A stretch of 64,000 bases of DNA from Nostoc sp. CHAB 5836 (GTDB taxonomy: Bacteria > Cyanobacteriota > Cyanobacteriia > Cyanobacteriales > Nostocaceae): contig NZ_JAIVFV010000003.1 in the NCBI RefSeq assembly GCF_020829445.1, positions 37,966 through 101,965 on the forward strand. Direction: 5' to 3'. Numbering within the stretch: position 1 is the stretch's first letter; the number at the start of each line of letters is the position of its first letter. A program made the translations under genes and the position numbers. The notes below the pieces were generated by a model. That model was not told where the DNA came from. It ran no database searches and was given only the letters and a program-made list of their open reading frames with translations. This document shows, in pieces, positions 8,350 to 16,404 of the stretch.

Positions 8350-11300
8350 ATGCAAACAAAAGGTCGTTCTCGCCATTTTATATACACAGACTGGATATTA
8401 ATCGAAACCCAGTTTGACCCTGAGCAATTGCACTCCAAAGAAACCGTCTTTACAATCGGCAATGGATACCTGGGAACAAGGGGCAGTTTTGAGGAAGGTT
8501 ATCCTCATGCATTGCCAGCTACTTTTATCCACGGTGTCTACGATGATGTGCCAGTGGTGTACACTGAACTGGTAAATTGCCCTGACTGGCTACCTTTGGT
8601 AGTGATTGTCAATGGCGATCGCTTCCGTCTGGATCAAGGTGAGATATTGGGTTACGATCGCCAGCTTGATTTACGTCAAGGACTACTGATCCGCGCCTTG
8701 CGTTGGCGCTCTCCTGGTGGAAATACTATAGATATCAGTTTTGAACGCTTTGCTAGTCTTGCAGATCCACACGTGTTGGGACTACGCTGCCATTTAACGC
8801 CAGTAGATTTTGATGGGTTAATCGAAGTTCAAGCTAGTATCAACGGCTATCCAGAAAATCAGGGTTTTAATCACTGGGAAGGACTAGACCAGGGTAAGAC
8901 TGAGGAAGGAATCTGGTTGCAACGCCGCACCCGCAACTCCCGAATTGAACTCTGTATGGCAGCTAAGGTGACAATATTAGGCACTGAAGCATCTTTGCAA
9001 GTCAGTACCGCACCTGGTTATCCTAGCTTGACTACAAACTTCTTGGCTAAAGCACAACAGACCGTGACGGTGGAAAAACTAGTGACAGTTTTTACCTCGC
9101 GGGACATTGAAACACCAGCCGCAGCAGCTCAAGAAAAACTCGCGCACCTGTCAGACTACGCAACATTACTAAAAGCCAATCAAGAGGCATGGGATGAGGT
9201 TTGGCAGCAAAGTGACATCCTCATTGAAGGGGATAGCACAGCTACTTTTGCTGTTCGCTACAATCTGTTTCAGCTGCTGATTGCTGGGCCACGGGATGAT
9301 GACAGGGTGAGCATTGCTGCTAAAACCCTTTCCGGGTTTGGCTATCGTGGTCATATCTTTTGGGATACAGAAATTTTTATGCAGCCCTTGTTTCTGTTTA
9401 CCCAACCAAAGATCGCTCGTAATTTACTCACTTACCGTTGGCACACCTTACCAGGAGCGAGACGCAAGGCAGCCCATTACGGCTATAAAGGGGCAATGTT
9501 TGCCTGGGAAAGTGCTGATACCGGGGATGAAGTGACACCACGTTGGGCTATCGGCAGTGATTTTTATGGTGAAGACGTGCGGATTTGGTGCCGCGATCGC
9601 GAAATTCATATTAATGCAGATATTCCCTATGCCGTTTGGAACTATTGGCAAACCACTGGTGATGATGACTGGATGGAAAAGTGCGGCGCAGAGATGATCT
9701 TGGATGCCGCGATCTTTTGGGGTAGCCGCGTCGAATTCAATCCTGAGCGCCAAAAGTATGAAATTCGGGGAGTGATCGGAGCAGATGAATATCATGAATT
9801 CGTCCACAACAACGCCTTTACCAACCGCATGGCGCAATGGCATCTAGAGAAAGCGATCGCAGTTTATGATTGGCTGTTTCACAAATTCCCCGAACGAGTC
9901 ACCGAACTAGAACAGAAACTAAAACTCACCTCCCAAGAGCGATCGCACTGGCAAGATATCATCGCCAAAATATTGTTTCTTGATGATCCATCAACAGAAA
10001 TAATCGAGCAGTTTGAGGGATTTTTCCAATTGGAAGATATCAACTTAGCAGACCATGAACCACGCGATCGCTCCATCCAAGCCATCTTGGGTATGGAGAA
10101 AACTAATAAATCTCAACTAATCAAGCAGCCAGACGTATTAATGCTACTATATTTAATGCGAGAGTCAGCAGATTTCCCCTACAACGAAAAGGCATTGCAG
10201 TCCAACTGGGACTACTACGCACCCCGCACCGATATTACCTATGGTTCATCTCTTGGCCCAGCAGTTCAAGCTATTTTAGCTTCAGATTTGGGCAAATCAA
10301 CGGAAGCTTACGAACAGTTTATGCGGGCGTTAATGGTGGATCTTGAAGATAACCGAGGTAACACCAGCGATGGAATTCACGGCGCTAGTGCAGGTGGTAT
10401 TTGGCAAGCTGTAATTTTTGGATTCGGCGGCATCCAAATAACCGAAAATGGCCCTGTAGCCAACCCCCACCTACCCCCAGGCTGGACGCGCCTGAAGTTT
10501 AAACTGCACTGGCAAGGGTTATGGCACGACTTTGATCTGCATCGGGGATTGGGCATGGGGCATGGGGGAGCCAGCGCTGTGGGCGGGTTTCCCGACTTGA
10601 GGCCACTGGCGTCATCGGGCATTGGCCATGGGAATAAGGAGACAAGCAGACAACCAGACAAGCAGACAACGCAGATAACCGATGCCCAATCCCCAATACT
10701 CAACATCCAAGGATTCATCTTCGACCTAGATGGTGTGCTAACAGATACAGCAGAACTTCACTATCTAGCTTGGCAGAAGCTAGCAGATGAAGAGGGTATA
10801 CCCTTTAATCGACAAGCTAACGAAGCCCTGCGGGGTGTCTCGCGTCGTGCTTCCCTGATGCTGATTATTGGGAATAGACTTTATTCGGAAGCACAAATTG
10901 AGGAGATGATGGAGCGCAAGAATCGCTATTATGTGAAATTGCTCGAAAACATCACATCCCAGGATTTGTTACCAGGTGCGATCGCCCTCTTGGATGAACT
11001 GCGGCAAGGGGGGATTAAAATTGGTATTGGTTCAGCTAGCAAAAATGCCCGCACAGTGATCGAGCGATTGGGCATTGCCGACAAAGTAGACGCGATCGCT
11101 GACGGTTACAGTGTACAACAACCCAAGCCAGCACCCGACTTATTTCTATACGCAGCCAAGCAGCTAGGACTAGAACCAGAGCAATCTGTAGTTGTAGAAG
11201 ATGCCGCAGCAGGCATTGAGGCTGCTTTAGCTGCTGGTATGTGGGCAGTAGGACTCGGCCCCATTGAACGAGTTGGAGCTGCTCATGTTGTTTTACCCAG

Positions 11301-11373
11301 CCTAACAGGTATTAAATGGGCAAATTTAAAGGCCAAATTAAGCAATATTGCCAGACAAAAACATCATAAGTAG
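8350..11373 (+). CDS. GH65 family disaccharide phosphorylase fused to beta-phosphoglucomutase
   Basis: Residues 1 to about 730 are a glycoside hydrolase family 65 phosphorylase (maltose/trehalose/kojibiose type). It has an N-terminal sandwich domain and an (alpha/alpha)6 barrel; the catalytic acid is probably Glu480 in GADEYHE, and the phosphate-site loop is HGASAGG. Residues 787-1007 are a HAD-family beta-phosphoglucomutase with the Asp nucleophile and acid/base at 792 and 794 (FDLDGVLTD). The fusion would convert a disaccharide plus phosphate to glucose and glucose 1-phosphate, then to glucose 6-phosphate, on one chain. The roughly 55-residue linker is low-complexity and resembles intergenic repeat DNA. 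An upstream GTG at 8326 is in frame, but the ATG at 8350 fits the family better. The stop TAG lies in a mobile repeat. Substrate specificity is not determined. Confidence 0.88.
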   Translation: MQTKGRSRHFIYTDWILIETQFDPEQLHSKETVFTIGNGYLGTRGSFEEGYPHALPATFIHGVYDDVPVVYTELVNCPDWLPLVVIVNGDRFRLDQGEILGYDRQLDLRQGLLIRALRWRSPGGNTIDISFERFASLADPHVLGLRCHLTPVDFDGLIEVQASINGYPENQGFNHWEGLDQGKTEEGIWLQRRTRNSRIELCMAAKVTILGTEASLQVSTAPGYPSLTTNFLAKAQQTVTVEKLVTVFTSRDIETPAAAAQEKLAHLSDYATLLKANQEAWDEVWQQSDILIEGDSTATFAVRYNLFQLLIAGPRDDDRVSIAAKTLSGFGYRGHIFWDTEIFMQPLFLFTQPKIARNLLTYRWHTLPGARRKAAHYGYKGAMFAWESADTGDEVTPRWAIGSDFYGEDVRIWCRDREIHINADIPYAVWNYWQTTGDDDWMEKCGAEMILDAAIFWGSRVEFNPERQKYEIRGVIGADEYHEFVHNNAFTNRMAQWHLEKAIAVYDWLFHKFPERVTELEQKLKLTSQERSHWQDIIAKILFLDDPSTEIIEQFEGFFQLEDINLADHEPRDRSIQAILGMEKTNKSQLIKQPDVLMLLYLMRESADFPYNEKALQSNWDYYAPRTDITYGSSLGPAVQAILASDLGKSTEAYEQFMRALMVDLEDNRGNTSDGIHGASAGGIWQAVIFGFGGIQITENGPVANPHLPPGWTRLKFKLHWQGLWHDFDLHRGLGMGHGGASAVGGFPDLRPLASSGIGHGNKETSRQPDKQTTQITDAQSPILNIQGFIFDLDGVLTDTAELHYLAWQKLADEEGIPFNRQANEALRGVSRRASLMLIIGNRLYSEAQIEEMMERKNRYYVKLLENITSQDLLPGAIALLDELRQGGIKIGIGSASKNARTVIERLGIADKVDAIADGYSVQQPKPAPDLFLYAAKQLGLEPEQSVVVEDAAAGIEAALAAGMWAVGLGPIERVGAAHVVLPSLTGIKWANLKAKLSNIARQKHHK

Positions 11374-11410
11374 GTCGGCGCAATTAAAGCTAACTGGCTA
11401 AGGCTGTCAC
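11367..11410. repeat. Single end of the TAAGTAGGTCGG element
   Basis: TAAGTAGGTCGGCGCAATTA followed by AAGCTAACTGGCTAAGGCTGTCA matches the complement of the right end of 2727-2857 almost perfectly. No second end is seen nearby. The preceding phosphorylase gene takes its final Lys codon and TAG stop from this sequence. Confidence 0.6.
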
Positions 11411-11421
11411 TTGTACTGCCC

Positions 11422-11731
11422 TTATAGCGGTTTTCGCTTGGATGCAATACAGTTTGACCTCACTTCCATTCCTCTCTCCTTTTAGGAGAGAGGCTTTGAA
11501 TATTACTCCCCAACGCTAGTAGGGAAGGGGCTGGGGGTTAGGTCTGTATCAATACGGTTCAGTTAAGGCTAAAACTCTGTTATCCAAGTCAATTTTTTAA
11601 CGTAGACGCTTCGGCTTGCCGCAGGCTACCGCCAAGGCGCAGAGGACGCAGAGAGTAGAAAGAGAAGGAAAAAAATTGCTTAACTGAACTGTATTGAGGT
11701 CTGTATTCCATGCAATTGAGAATCGCTATAA
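11422..11731. mobile_element. TTATAGCGGTT inverted-repeat element carrying a nested element
   Basis: The outer ends are TTATAGCGGTTTTCGCTTGG and the complement of TTATAGCGATTCTCAATTGC. The same element occurs uninterrupted at 24877-25029, sharing GACCTCACTTCCATTCCTCT and GGGAAGGGGCTGGGGGTTAG. Comparison shows that 11550-11696 plus one 10-bp duplicate are inserted here. Confidence 0.7.
11550..11696. mobile_element. CAATAC-family element with 10-bp target duplication (nested copy)
   Basis: The ends are CAATACGGTTCAGTTAAG and the complement of CAATACAGTTCAGTTAAG. The decamer AGGTCTGTAT lies on both sides (11540-11549 and 11697-11706), while the empty site at 24990-25000 has it once. The 147-bp interior contains the GCTTGCCGCAGGCTACCGCC palindromic block and no reading frame. 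Confidence 0.8.
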
Positions 11732-11853
11732 GAGCGGGACGCACTCGCGTTCGACTACGCTCAGGAACCGCGCAGCCGAAGTAGCGTAGTCGAAGTAAGT
11801 CGAGGTAAGTCGAAGTATTGGTCACTAGTAAAGATTTTAAGGCCTACTTCCCT
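11732..11853. repeat. CGAAGTAAGT-type simple repeat region
   Basis: This stretch has several degenerate copies of GTAAGTCGAAG/GTAGTCGAAG and a GACGCACTCGCGTTCGACTACGC palindromic piece. It is non-coding and ends just before the converging minus-strand gene. Confidence 0.4.
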
Positions 11854-12288
11854 CTAGTTCTCAGTCGCGGTGTTTTTCCGGTTTTGGGTCTGGCTCTTGG
11901 GCAACGCTTGCTTTCGCGCTGGGTTCTGTCCTGCCTTGCGCCGTGTTTTTGGGGTCGCTACCTGTTCCGTCAGCGTGGGGTCTGTCGCCAGTTCCAGGTT
12001 TAGCTGGGTGGTTTGGCTGTTGTCAGGTTGTTGCCCCTGCTCAGTCTCCAGTTCAGTTGTCTCTGTTTTAGCAGTTTGGGCGGCCAACTCCCGCCCCAGC
12101 TTCTGGGCGATCGCCTCCCGCACAAATTCCAGCCTGCGATCGCCCAAATTCCTAAGCGCCTCATCCATCGAGGACGTAAGCCGAATATTTAAAAGTTTCT
12201 CTAGAGGCTCAATCCCAGCCGCATCACGTTTAATAGTCTTACCAAATTCTGGGTTCCCTCCAGGGCGACCGCTAGCCAAACTACCCAT
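11854..12288 (-). CDS. Small basic protein with a GRPGGNPEFG N-terminus, possibly DNA-binding
   Basis: From the ATG at 12288 the product is about 144 residues and starts MGSLASGRPGGNPEFGK. This leader recurs, from memory, in small cyanobacterial proteins that look like ribbon-helix-helix or other DNA-binding factors. A helical core (SSMDEALRNLGDRRLEFVREAIAQKLGREL) is followed by a Gln/Thr-rich acidic stretch and a basic tail (TRRKAGQNPARKQALPKSQTQNRK). The frame stays open to 12354, but the extra residues look unlike the family start. A long open frame on the opposite strand (11870-12484) is rejected as its shadow. Function is unknown. Confidence 0.55.
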   Translation of the reverse strand: MGSLASGRPGGNPEFGKTIKRDAAGIEPLEKLLNIRLTSSMDEALRNLGDRRLEFVREAIAQKLGRELAAQTAKTETTELETEQGQQPDNSQTTQLNLELATDPTLTEQVATPKTRRKAGQNPARKQALPKSQTQNRKNTATEN

Positions 12289-12641
12289 ATTTTTCTCTAA
12301 TATCTGCATTGAGATTCTAGCAAGTATACACGCTATCTTCTTAAACCCCCACATTCAGCAAGCCCTAATTATACTCAATTTTTTGCCCTCCGCAGGTTGT
12401 TTTGTCAAAACCGGAATTGGGATAAAACGGCTACAACTAAGTCCTGGCAATAAATTCACGTTTTTTATCATCTATGGGGGGTGAGCGAAGTTTTTACTCT
12501 CAAACAGGCTAAGTTTGTTGAGAATAGTGTCAATCACCTCAACTTTCACACTTACCAGAGTTGCGTTAGCGTAGCTCACCGAAGGGATCGCAGAGTGCAG
12601 AATATAGGTTCAATGCTTGAAACACAAGTCATAGTTGGTTT
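12289..12641. other. Spacer between divergent genes
   Basis: About 350 bases of AT-rich sequence with no convincing gene. One GCGTTAGCGTAGCTCACCG repeat fragment lies near 12562. The promoters of the minus-strand 12288 gene and the plus-strand Uma2 cluster should lie here. Confidence 0.4.
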
Positions 12642-12758
12642 ATGAAAAATACCAAGATTTTCAAACTAACCTGCGAAATCTGGGCTTTACGTCACAGTAA
12701 GTTCCGTTTGCCTAGTGCAAGATCGGCTAAACTTGCATTGAGACTCATCATGGAGTAA
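12642..12758 (+). CDS. Possible 38-aa small protein upstream of the Uma2 gene
   Basis: The ATG at 12642 opens a 38-codon frame with a basic, Ala/Leu-rich C-terminal half (SARSAKLALRLIME) that stops 5 bases before the Uma2 ATG. Its last codons contain the GGAG that serves as ribosome-binding site for the next gene, an arrangement suggesting coupling. No strong ribosome-binding site precedes it and I do not recognise it. It could be a leader peptide or chance. Confidence 0.3.
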   Translation: MKNTKIFKLTCEIWALRHSKFRLPSARSAKLALRLIME

Positions 12759-12763
12759 CCTTG

Positions 12764-13345
12764 ATGCTACATATTAAATATAGATTTCAAAGCTTTGAAG
12801 AATACCTATCTTATGATGATGGCACAGATAAACTCTATGAGTTGTTTAATGGAGAGTTAATCGAGATGCCTCCAGAGTCAGGAATTAATGTTGAGATTGC
12901 CACGTTTCTATTAATTCAATTTGCATCTCTACTAGACTATAGAAGAGTGCGAGGACATGGTTTAGAACTGGAAGTCAGAGGAGAACCTAGAAACCGTTAC
13001 CCCGATCTGACAATTATTCGCCAAGAGCATATTCAGCAGTTAGCAAAACGTAACACTATTCGCTTAGAGATGCTACCGCCTCTACTGGTGATTGAAGTGG
13101 TTAGTCCCGGAGAATTGCAACGAGATAGAGATTTTATCGCCAAGCGATCGCAGTATCAAGATTGTGGGATTCCTGAATATTGGATTATTGACCCCGAAGC
13201 TCAGACTATATTAATCTTAGAACTCATTGACAAAACTTACACTGAGATAGGTAACTTTTCTGGTAATGATTTAGTTGTATCGCCGCAATTTAGTCAACTA
13301 AATCTCAAAGTATCACAAATCTTTGATGCAGTAAATCAAGCTTAA
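12764..13345 (+). CDS. Uma2 family endonuclease (DUF820, PD-(D/E)XK fold)
   Basis: This 193-residue protein is of the very large Uma2 family expanded in cyanobacteria. The restriction-endonuclease-like core is visible: RYPDLTII supplies the Asp, LLVIEVVSPGE the Glu, and DRDFIAKRSQY the following Lys. It ends with EYWIIDPE and a C-terminal strand, as usual. The ATG at 12764 has GGAG 8 bases upstream; a TTG three bases earlier is also in frame. Nuclease activity is predicted for the fold, but the cellular role of Uma2 proteins is unsettled. Confidence 0.88.
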   Translation: MLHIKYRFQSFEEYLSYDDGTDKLYELFNGELIEMPPESGINVEIATFLLIQFASLLDYRRVRGHGLELEVRGEPRNRYPDLTIIRQEHIQQLAKRNTIRLEMLPPLLVIEVVSPGELQRDRDFIAKRSQYQDCGIPEYWIIDPEAQTILILELIDKTYTEIGNFSGNDLVVSPQFSQLNLKVSQIFDAVNQA

Positions 13346-13638
13346 AGATAAATTGCGTTCGGCTTTGCCGTTGCCCCTTGGGCAATCGCCTGTTTTGGGT
13401 ATCGGCTCAATAAGTCGGGGTGGCGAATAAAAGTAAGAGGCTAGACTGTACCGAGAACGAATCTCAGTTTGCAGTACTCCAGATTGCACCATTGGTAGTT
13501 GGACTACGTTAGAGTAATCCAAGAAATAAATGATCCAAAATGCTGGGATACTGGAGAAATAAAATGAAATAGCCCTGGTATTTAAATAAGGTCTAATAAA
13601 TTACTATATAAATCCGGCAGCATTTACCTAATCGTAAT
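13346..13638. other. Spacer, no gene seen
   Basis: Contains a GGCTTTGCCGTTGCCCCTTGGGCAATCGCC palindromic patch near 13360-13390; otherwise there is no recognisable signal before the GAF gene. Confidence 0.4.
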
Positions 13639-14184
13639 TTGAGAACCGTGCAAATTCATCCTTACTCAGAATTTAACCAGAGCCGCGATCGCACTAAACA
13701 GGGGTTGCAAAAATTGCTCGATCGCCTTGTCAGGTCAATAGAGCAAAATGAGTTAGTCCGCCAAACTACCAATCAACTCAGAGAATCGCTTCAGGTTGAC
13801 CGGGTAGTGTTGTATTATTTTTACGGGCAGTGGCAAGGACAGGTTACTTTTGAATCTTTGAGTTCTAAAGAATTCTCAATACTTGGTTCCACTGGCCCAG
13901 ATGATTGTTTTAACAATGAGTATGCTGCTTTATACTTAGCTGGACGGATAAGAGCGATCGCTGATATTGAATTAGAGCCAATCGAGTCTTGTCACCGAGA
14001 TTTTCTGGGCAGTATGCAGGTTCGTGCTAATTTGGTTGTACCAATTTTGATTCCCAGAGGATTATGGGGATTGCTAGCAGCACATCACTGTCAAGGGCCT
14101 CACGATTGGTCGCCATCAGATATAGAAATGATGCAAACGGGCGCACAAACTCTAGCAACGGATCGTAACATTGTGGAGAGTTAA
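13639..14184 (+). CDS. Stand-alone GAF domain protein of the phytochrome/CBCR-like class
   Basis: The 181-residue product is a single GAF domain with about 20 leading residues and no output domain. The class is shown by LLDRLVRSIEQ...LRESLQVDRVVLYYF, RIRAIADIELEPIESCH, VRANLVVPILIPRGLWGLL and AAHHC. A Cys-His pair near residues 118-119 sits where cyanobacteriochromes attach their bilin, so pigment binding is possible but not shown. The start could be TTG 13639 or GTG 13648, and neither has a good ribosome-binding site. It may act as a small sensory subunit. Confidence 0.75.
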   Translation: MRTVQIHPYSEFNQSRDRTKQGLQKLLDRLVRSIEQNELVRQTTNQLRESLQVDRVVLYYFYGQWQGQVTFESLSSKEFSILGSTGPDDCFNNEYAALYLAGRIRAIADIELEPIESCHRDFLGSMQVRANLVVPILIPRGLWGLLAAHHCQGPHDWSPSDIEMMQTGAQTLATDRNIVES

Positions 14185-14254
14185 AATAATTCGGAATTCA
14201 TGCCGTGTGCAAGTCAAACCTAACCCCCAACCCCTTCCCTACTAGCCCTCCCCA

Positions 14255-14626
14255 TTATTGAGTACATTGCAACAGTTGTGCTTGAGGATAGTCTTTTTGT
14301 AGTTGCAACTGCCGTTGTGGCTGCGGGCGTCCGTAAGTCGATAACTGTTGTAATACTTTAGGCTCAGGTGGAGTTGACAACTGCTCCTCTCCTAGACTGC
14401 TGAACAAGACGACAGATTGTAATTGCAAACGACGTTGCTGGTGCTGCTGATAAAGTTGAGTGTAAGTCTGAACAACCTGCTGCCACTCTGTCGCTGGACA
14501 ATAGCTGCGATCGATCAGTATTGTGATTGCCGGAATTGCAAAGAACCAACTGATCAGCACTCCGGTGATTAAAAACACTAACCAACTGAGTCCTAAAGTT
14601 TTGAGGAGTTGCGTGTTGAGGTTCAT
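14255..14626 (-). CDS. Small membrane protein, third gene of the VWA operon
   Basis: The 123-residue protein has one or two membrane helices near the N-terminus (residues 12-38). A Gln-rich polar tail follows (QLYQQHQQRRLQLQS and PQPQRQLQLQKDYPQAQ), probably coiled coil. I do not recognise a family. It lies 27 bp downstream of the VWA lipoprotein gene in the same direction, which suggests co-transcription and a shared envelope location. Confidence 0.5.
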   Translation of the reverse strand: MNLNTQLLKTLGLSWLVFLITGVLISWFFAIPAITILIDRSYCPATEWQQVVQTYTQLYQQHQQRRLQLQSVVLFSSLGEEQLSTPPEPKVLQQLSTYGRPQPQRQLQLQKDYPQAQLLQCTQ

Positions 14627-14653
14627 TGTTGTGATTTTTCTAAAATTACTGGA

Positions 14654-16399
14654 TCAGAGATTAGTCTGAAACAAGTCTTTGAGCAGAACTTGTACTTTTT
14701 CGGGTGTGCCTTGGTAAACACTGCCTTCTCGAATCGCAGCGATCGCTTCTAATTCCTGCTGATTCACTTCACCGTAGGCAATGGGATATACTCTCACACG
14801 GCTGTACTTAATCACATCCTTAATTTGTCTAAAATCAAGTCCGTTGGTTCGTTTTCCATCGGTGAGCAGTAGTAGATAAAATCGACCCTTGGGATCAGTT
14901 TTTTGTTTTGCCATCAGATCTGCCAAACCAACAGCGAGTCCATCATAGAGAGCAGTTTCACCATCAGGTTGAAGTTGGTCAATGGCTGCAAATAATCGCT
15001 TTTGTTCTAATTCGTTGAAGGGAGCGAGGGTGATCCGGCGAGTGGGGCGATCGCTAAAGGTCACTAACCCAATCTGATTACCTCGGTTAATTTGTTGGCT
15101 GGCAAATCGTAACGCTTTCTGAACCGCTTGCAGACGGTTGTTTAGCTCCATTGAACCGCTAGTATCCACAATCAGTTCCATGTAAACTGTATGTCCACCA
15201 TCTTTACGCTGTTTCCAAAATGACTGAGCGGCTTTGAGGACTTCACCAGATGGTAGGGGTGGAAATTGATTTCGCTGGAGATACTCTGTTTTTTCATATC
15301 CCTGTTGTTGAGCCAATTGTTGCATTGGTGCAGAGGTAGCAAAGGCAGCAAATTTCTCCAGGGCTTCTCGCTCAGATGCCGTATTCCAATCAAATCCAAC
15401 TAATGGCGAATTTTCAGGAACACCGAAGGGAATGTAAGCAAGCTGTGCAAATTCTGGCTGTTTTTTCAGATTGACATAGCTTTGGTAGGCCATGACAATT
15501 GCCTGAAACTTTTGGGGATCACGAATCCAAATTTGCTTTAAGTCCAGGTATGTGGGCGTCGTGAGGGCGATTTGTTTCTGGAAGGTGCTAAAAACTGAAT
15601 TGACTTGAGAAGACTCTAGTTCAGCAATAGTTAATGGTTTGCCATCTTGAGTATGACCTGCTGAACGCCAAAGCAGTGTATGCAGAAAATTCAACGCCGA
15701 TGAGGAGATATAAGGATTGGAATAACCAACTTGGATTTTGTCTGCGAGAATGGCATCCATCAAGCGATCAAACGTCACCCCTCCACCTTTAGCCAGTTGT
15801 TGATACACCTGGGGTTGGATTGCAAAGATGGCTTGGTTCGAGACTAATGCAGGTGCGATCGCTTGTAGTGGCAATCCTTCAGCTTTCAGTAACTCCAACC
15901 ACAAAGCCGTTGCTGGTGTGTAGCCTGCGGGTTTCCCTTTCTTAGCAGCTAAAATCTGTGCGCCCAATCCAGAAGGAATATTCCGAATCCCTACTTGAAT
16001 GACTTCTCCAGACTTGAGCCTTTGTGGTTGCTGATTAAATTTTTCTACAACATCAATTAACCAACGTTCATCCTGTCGTTCTCCATTCGCTTTTTCAGCC
16101 GAGCTGTAGATTTCGACATACACGATATTCGGATCGTTGCTTGGCTTTGCACCGTAAAGAGGAAAGAAGTTTGGATCGGGGACAGAATCAGCTAGTGGAG
16201 GAATCACCGCATTATAGGCGGCGGTGTCAGATACAAGCTGTGAATCCAATTGAATACTGGGTAAAAGATGTTGGCTTAGATAGTGATCGGCACTTTCAAA
16301 TGAATTGATTGATGATATTGGTGATGGTATTGTACAAGTGGACAAAAATGTCAAGCATAGTCCGATCGCTAGGCAAAATTTGAAAGGCAAATTTTTCAC
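14654..16399 (-). CDS. Lipoprotein with substrate-binding-like and VWA domains
   Basis: The 581-residue protein has an N-terminal lipoprotein signal with a lipobox-like LSTC (Cys22). Residues 60-390 resemble a type 2 extracellular solute-binding protein (EIYSSAEKANGERQDERWL, PAGYTPATALWLELLKA, IPFGVPENSPLVGFDW). Residues 405-581 are a von Willebrand factor A domain with a complete MIDAS start, Asp412-x-Ser414-x-Ser416 (VDTSGSM), plus a downstream LLLTDGKRTNG loop. It is probably anchored on the outer face of a membrane, with the metal-dependent VWA domain contacting a partner. It lies 5 bp downstream of the preceding membrane-protein gene. Confidence 0.8.
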   Translation of the reverse strand: MKNLPFKFCLAIGLCLTFLSTCTIPSPISSINSFESADHYLSQHLLPSIQLDSQLVSDTAAYNAVIPPLADSVPDPNFFPLYGAKPSNDPNIVYVEIYSSAEKANGERQDERWLIDVVEKFNQQPQRLKSGEVIQVGIRNIPSGLGAQILAAKKGKPAGYTPATALWLELLKAEGLPLQAIAPALVSNQAIFAIQPQVYQQLAKGGGVTFDRLMDAILADKIQVGYSNPYISSSALNFLHTLLWRSAGHTQDGKPLTIAELESSQVNSVFSTFQKQIALTTPTYLDLKQIWIRDPQKFQAIVMAYQSYVNLKKQPEFAQLAYIPFGVPENSPLVGFDWNTASEREALEKFAAFATSAPMQQLAQQQGYEKTEYLQRNQFPPLPSGEVLKAAQSFWKQRKDGGHTVYMELIVDTSGSMELNNRLQAVQKALRFASQQINRGNQIGLVTFSDRPTRRITLAPFNELEQKRLFAAIDQLQPDGETALYDGLAVGLADLMAKQKTDPKGRFYLLLLTDGKRTNGLDFRQIKDVIKYSRVRVYPIAYGEVNQQELEAIAAIREGSVYQGTPEKVQVLLKDLFQTNL

Positions 16400-16404
16400 A
16401 GTTT

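Noticed and set aside
11870..12484. 204-aa open frame on the plus strand
   Set aside because: It is antisense to the 11854-12288 gene, which has the recognisable GRPGGNPEFG start and a plausible helical core. The plus frame is Cys/Ser/Arg-rich with no family pattern.
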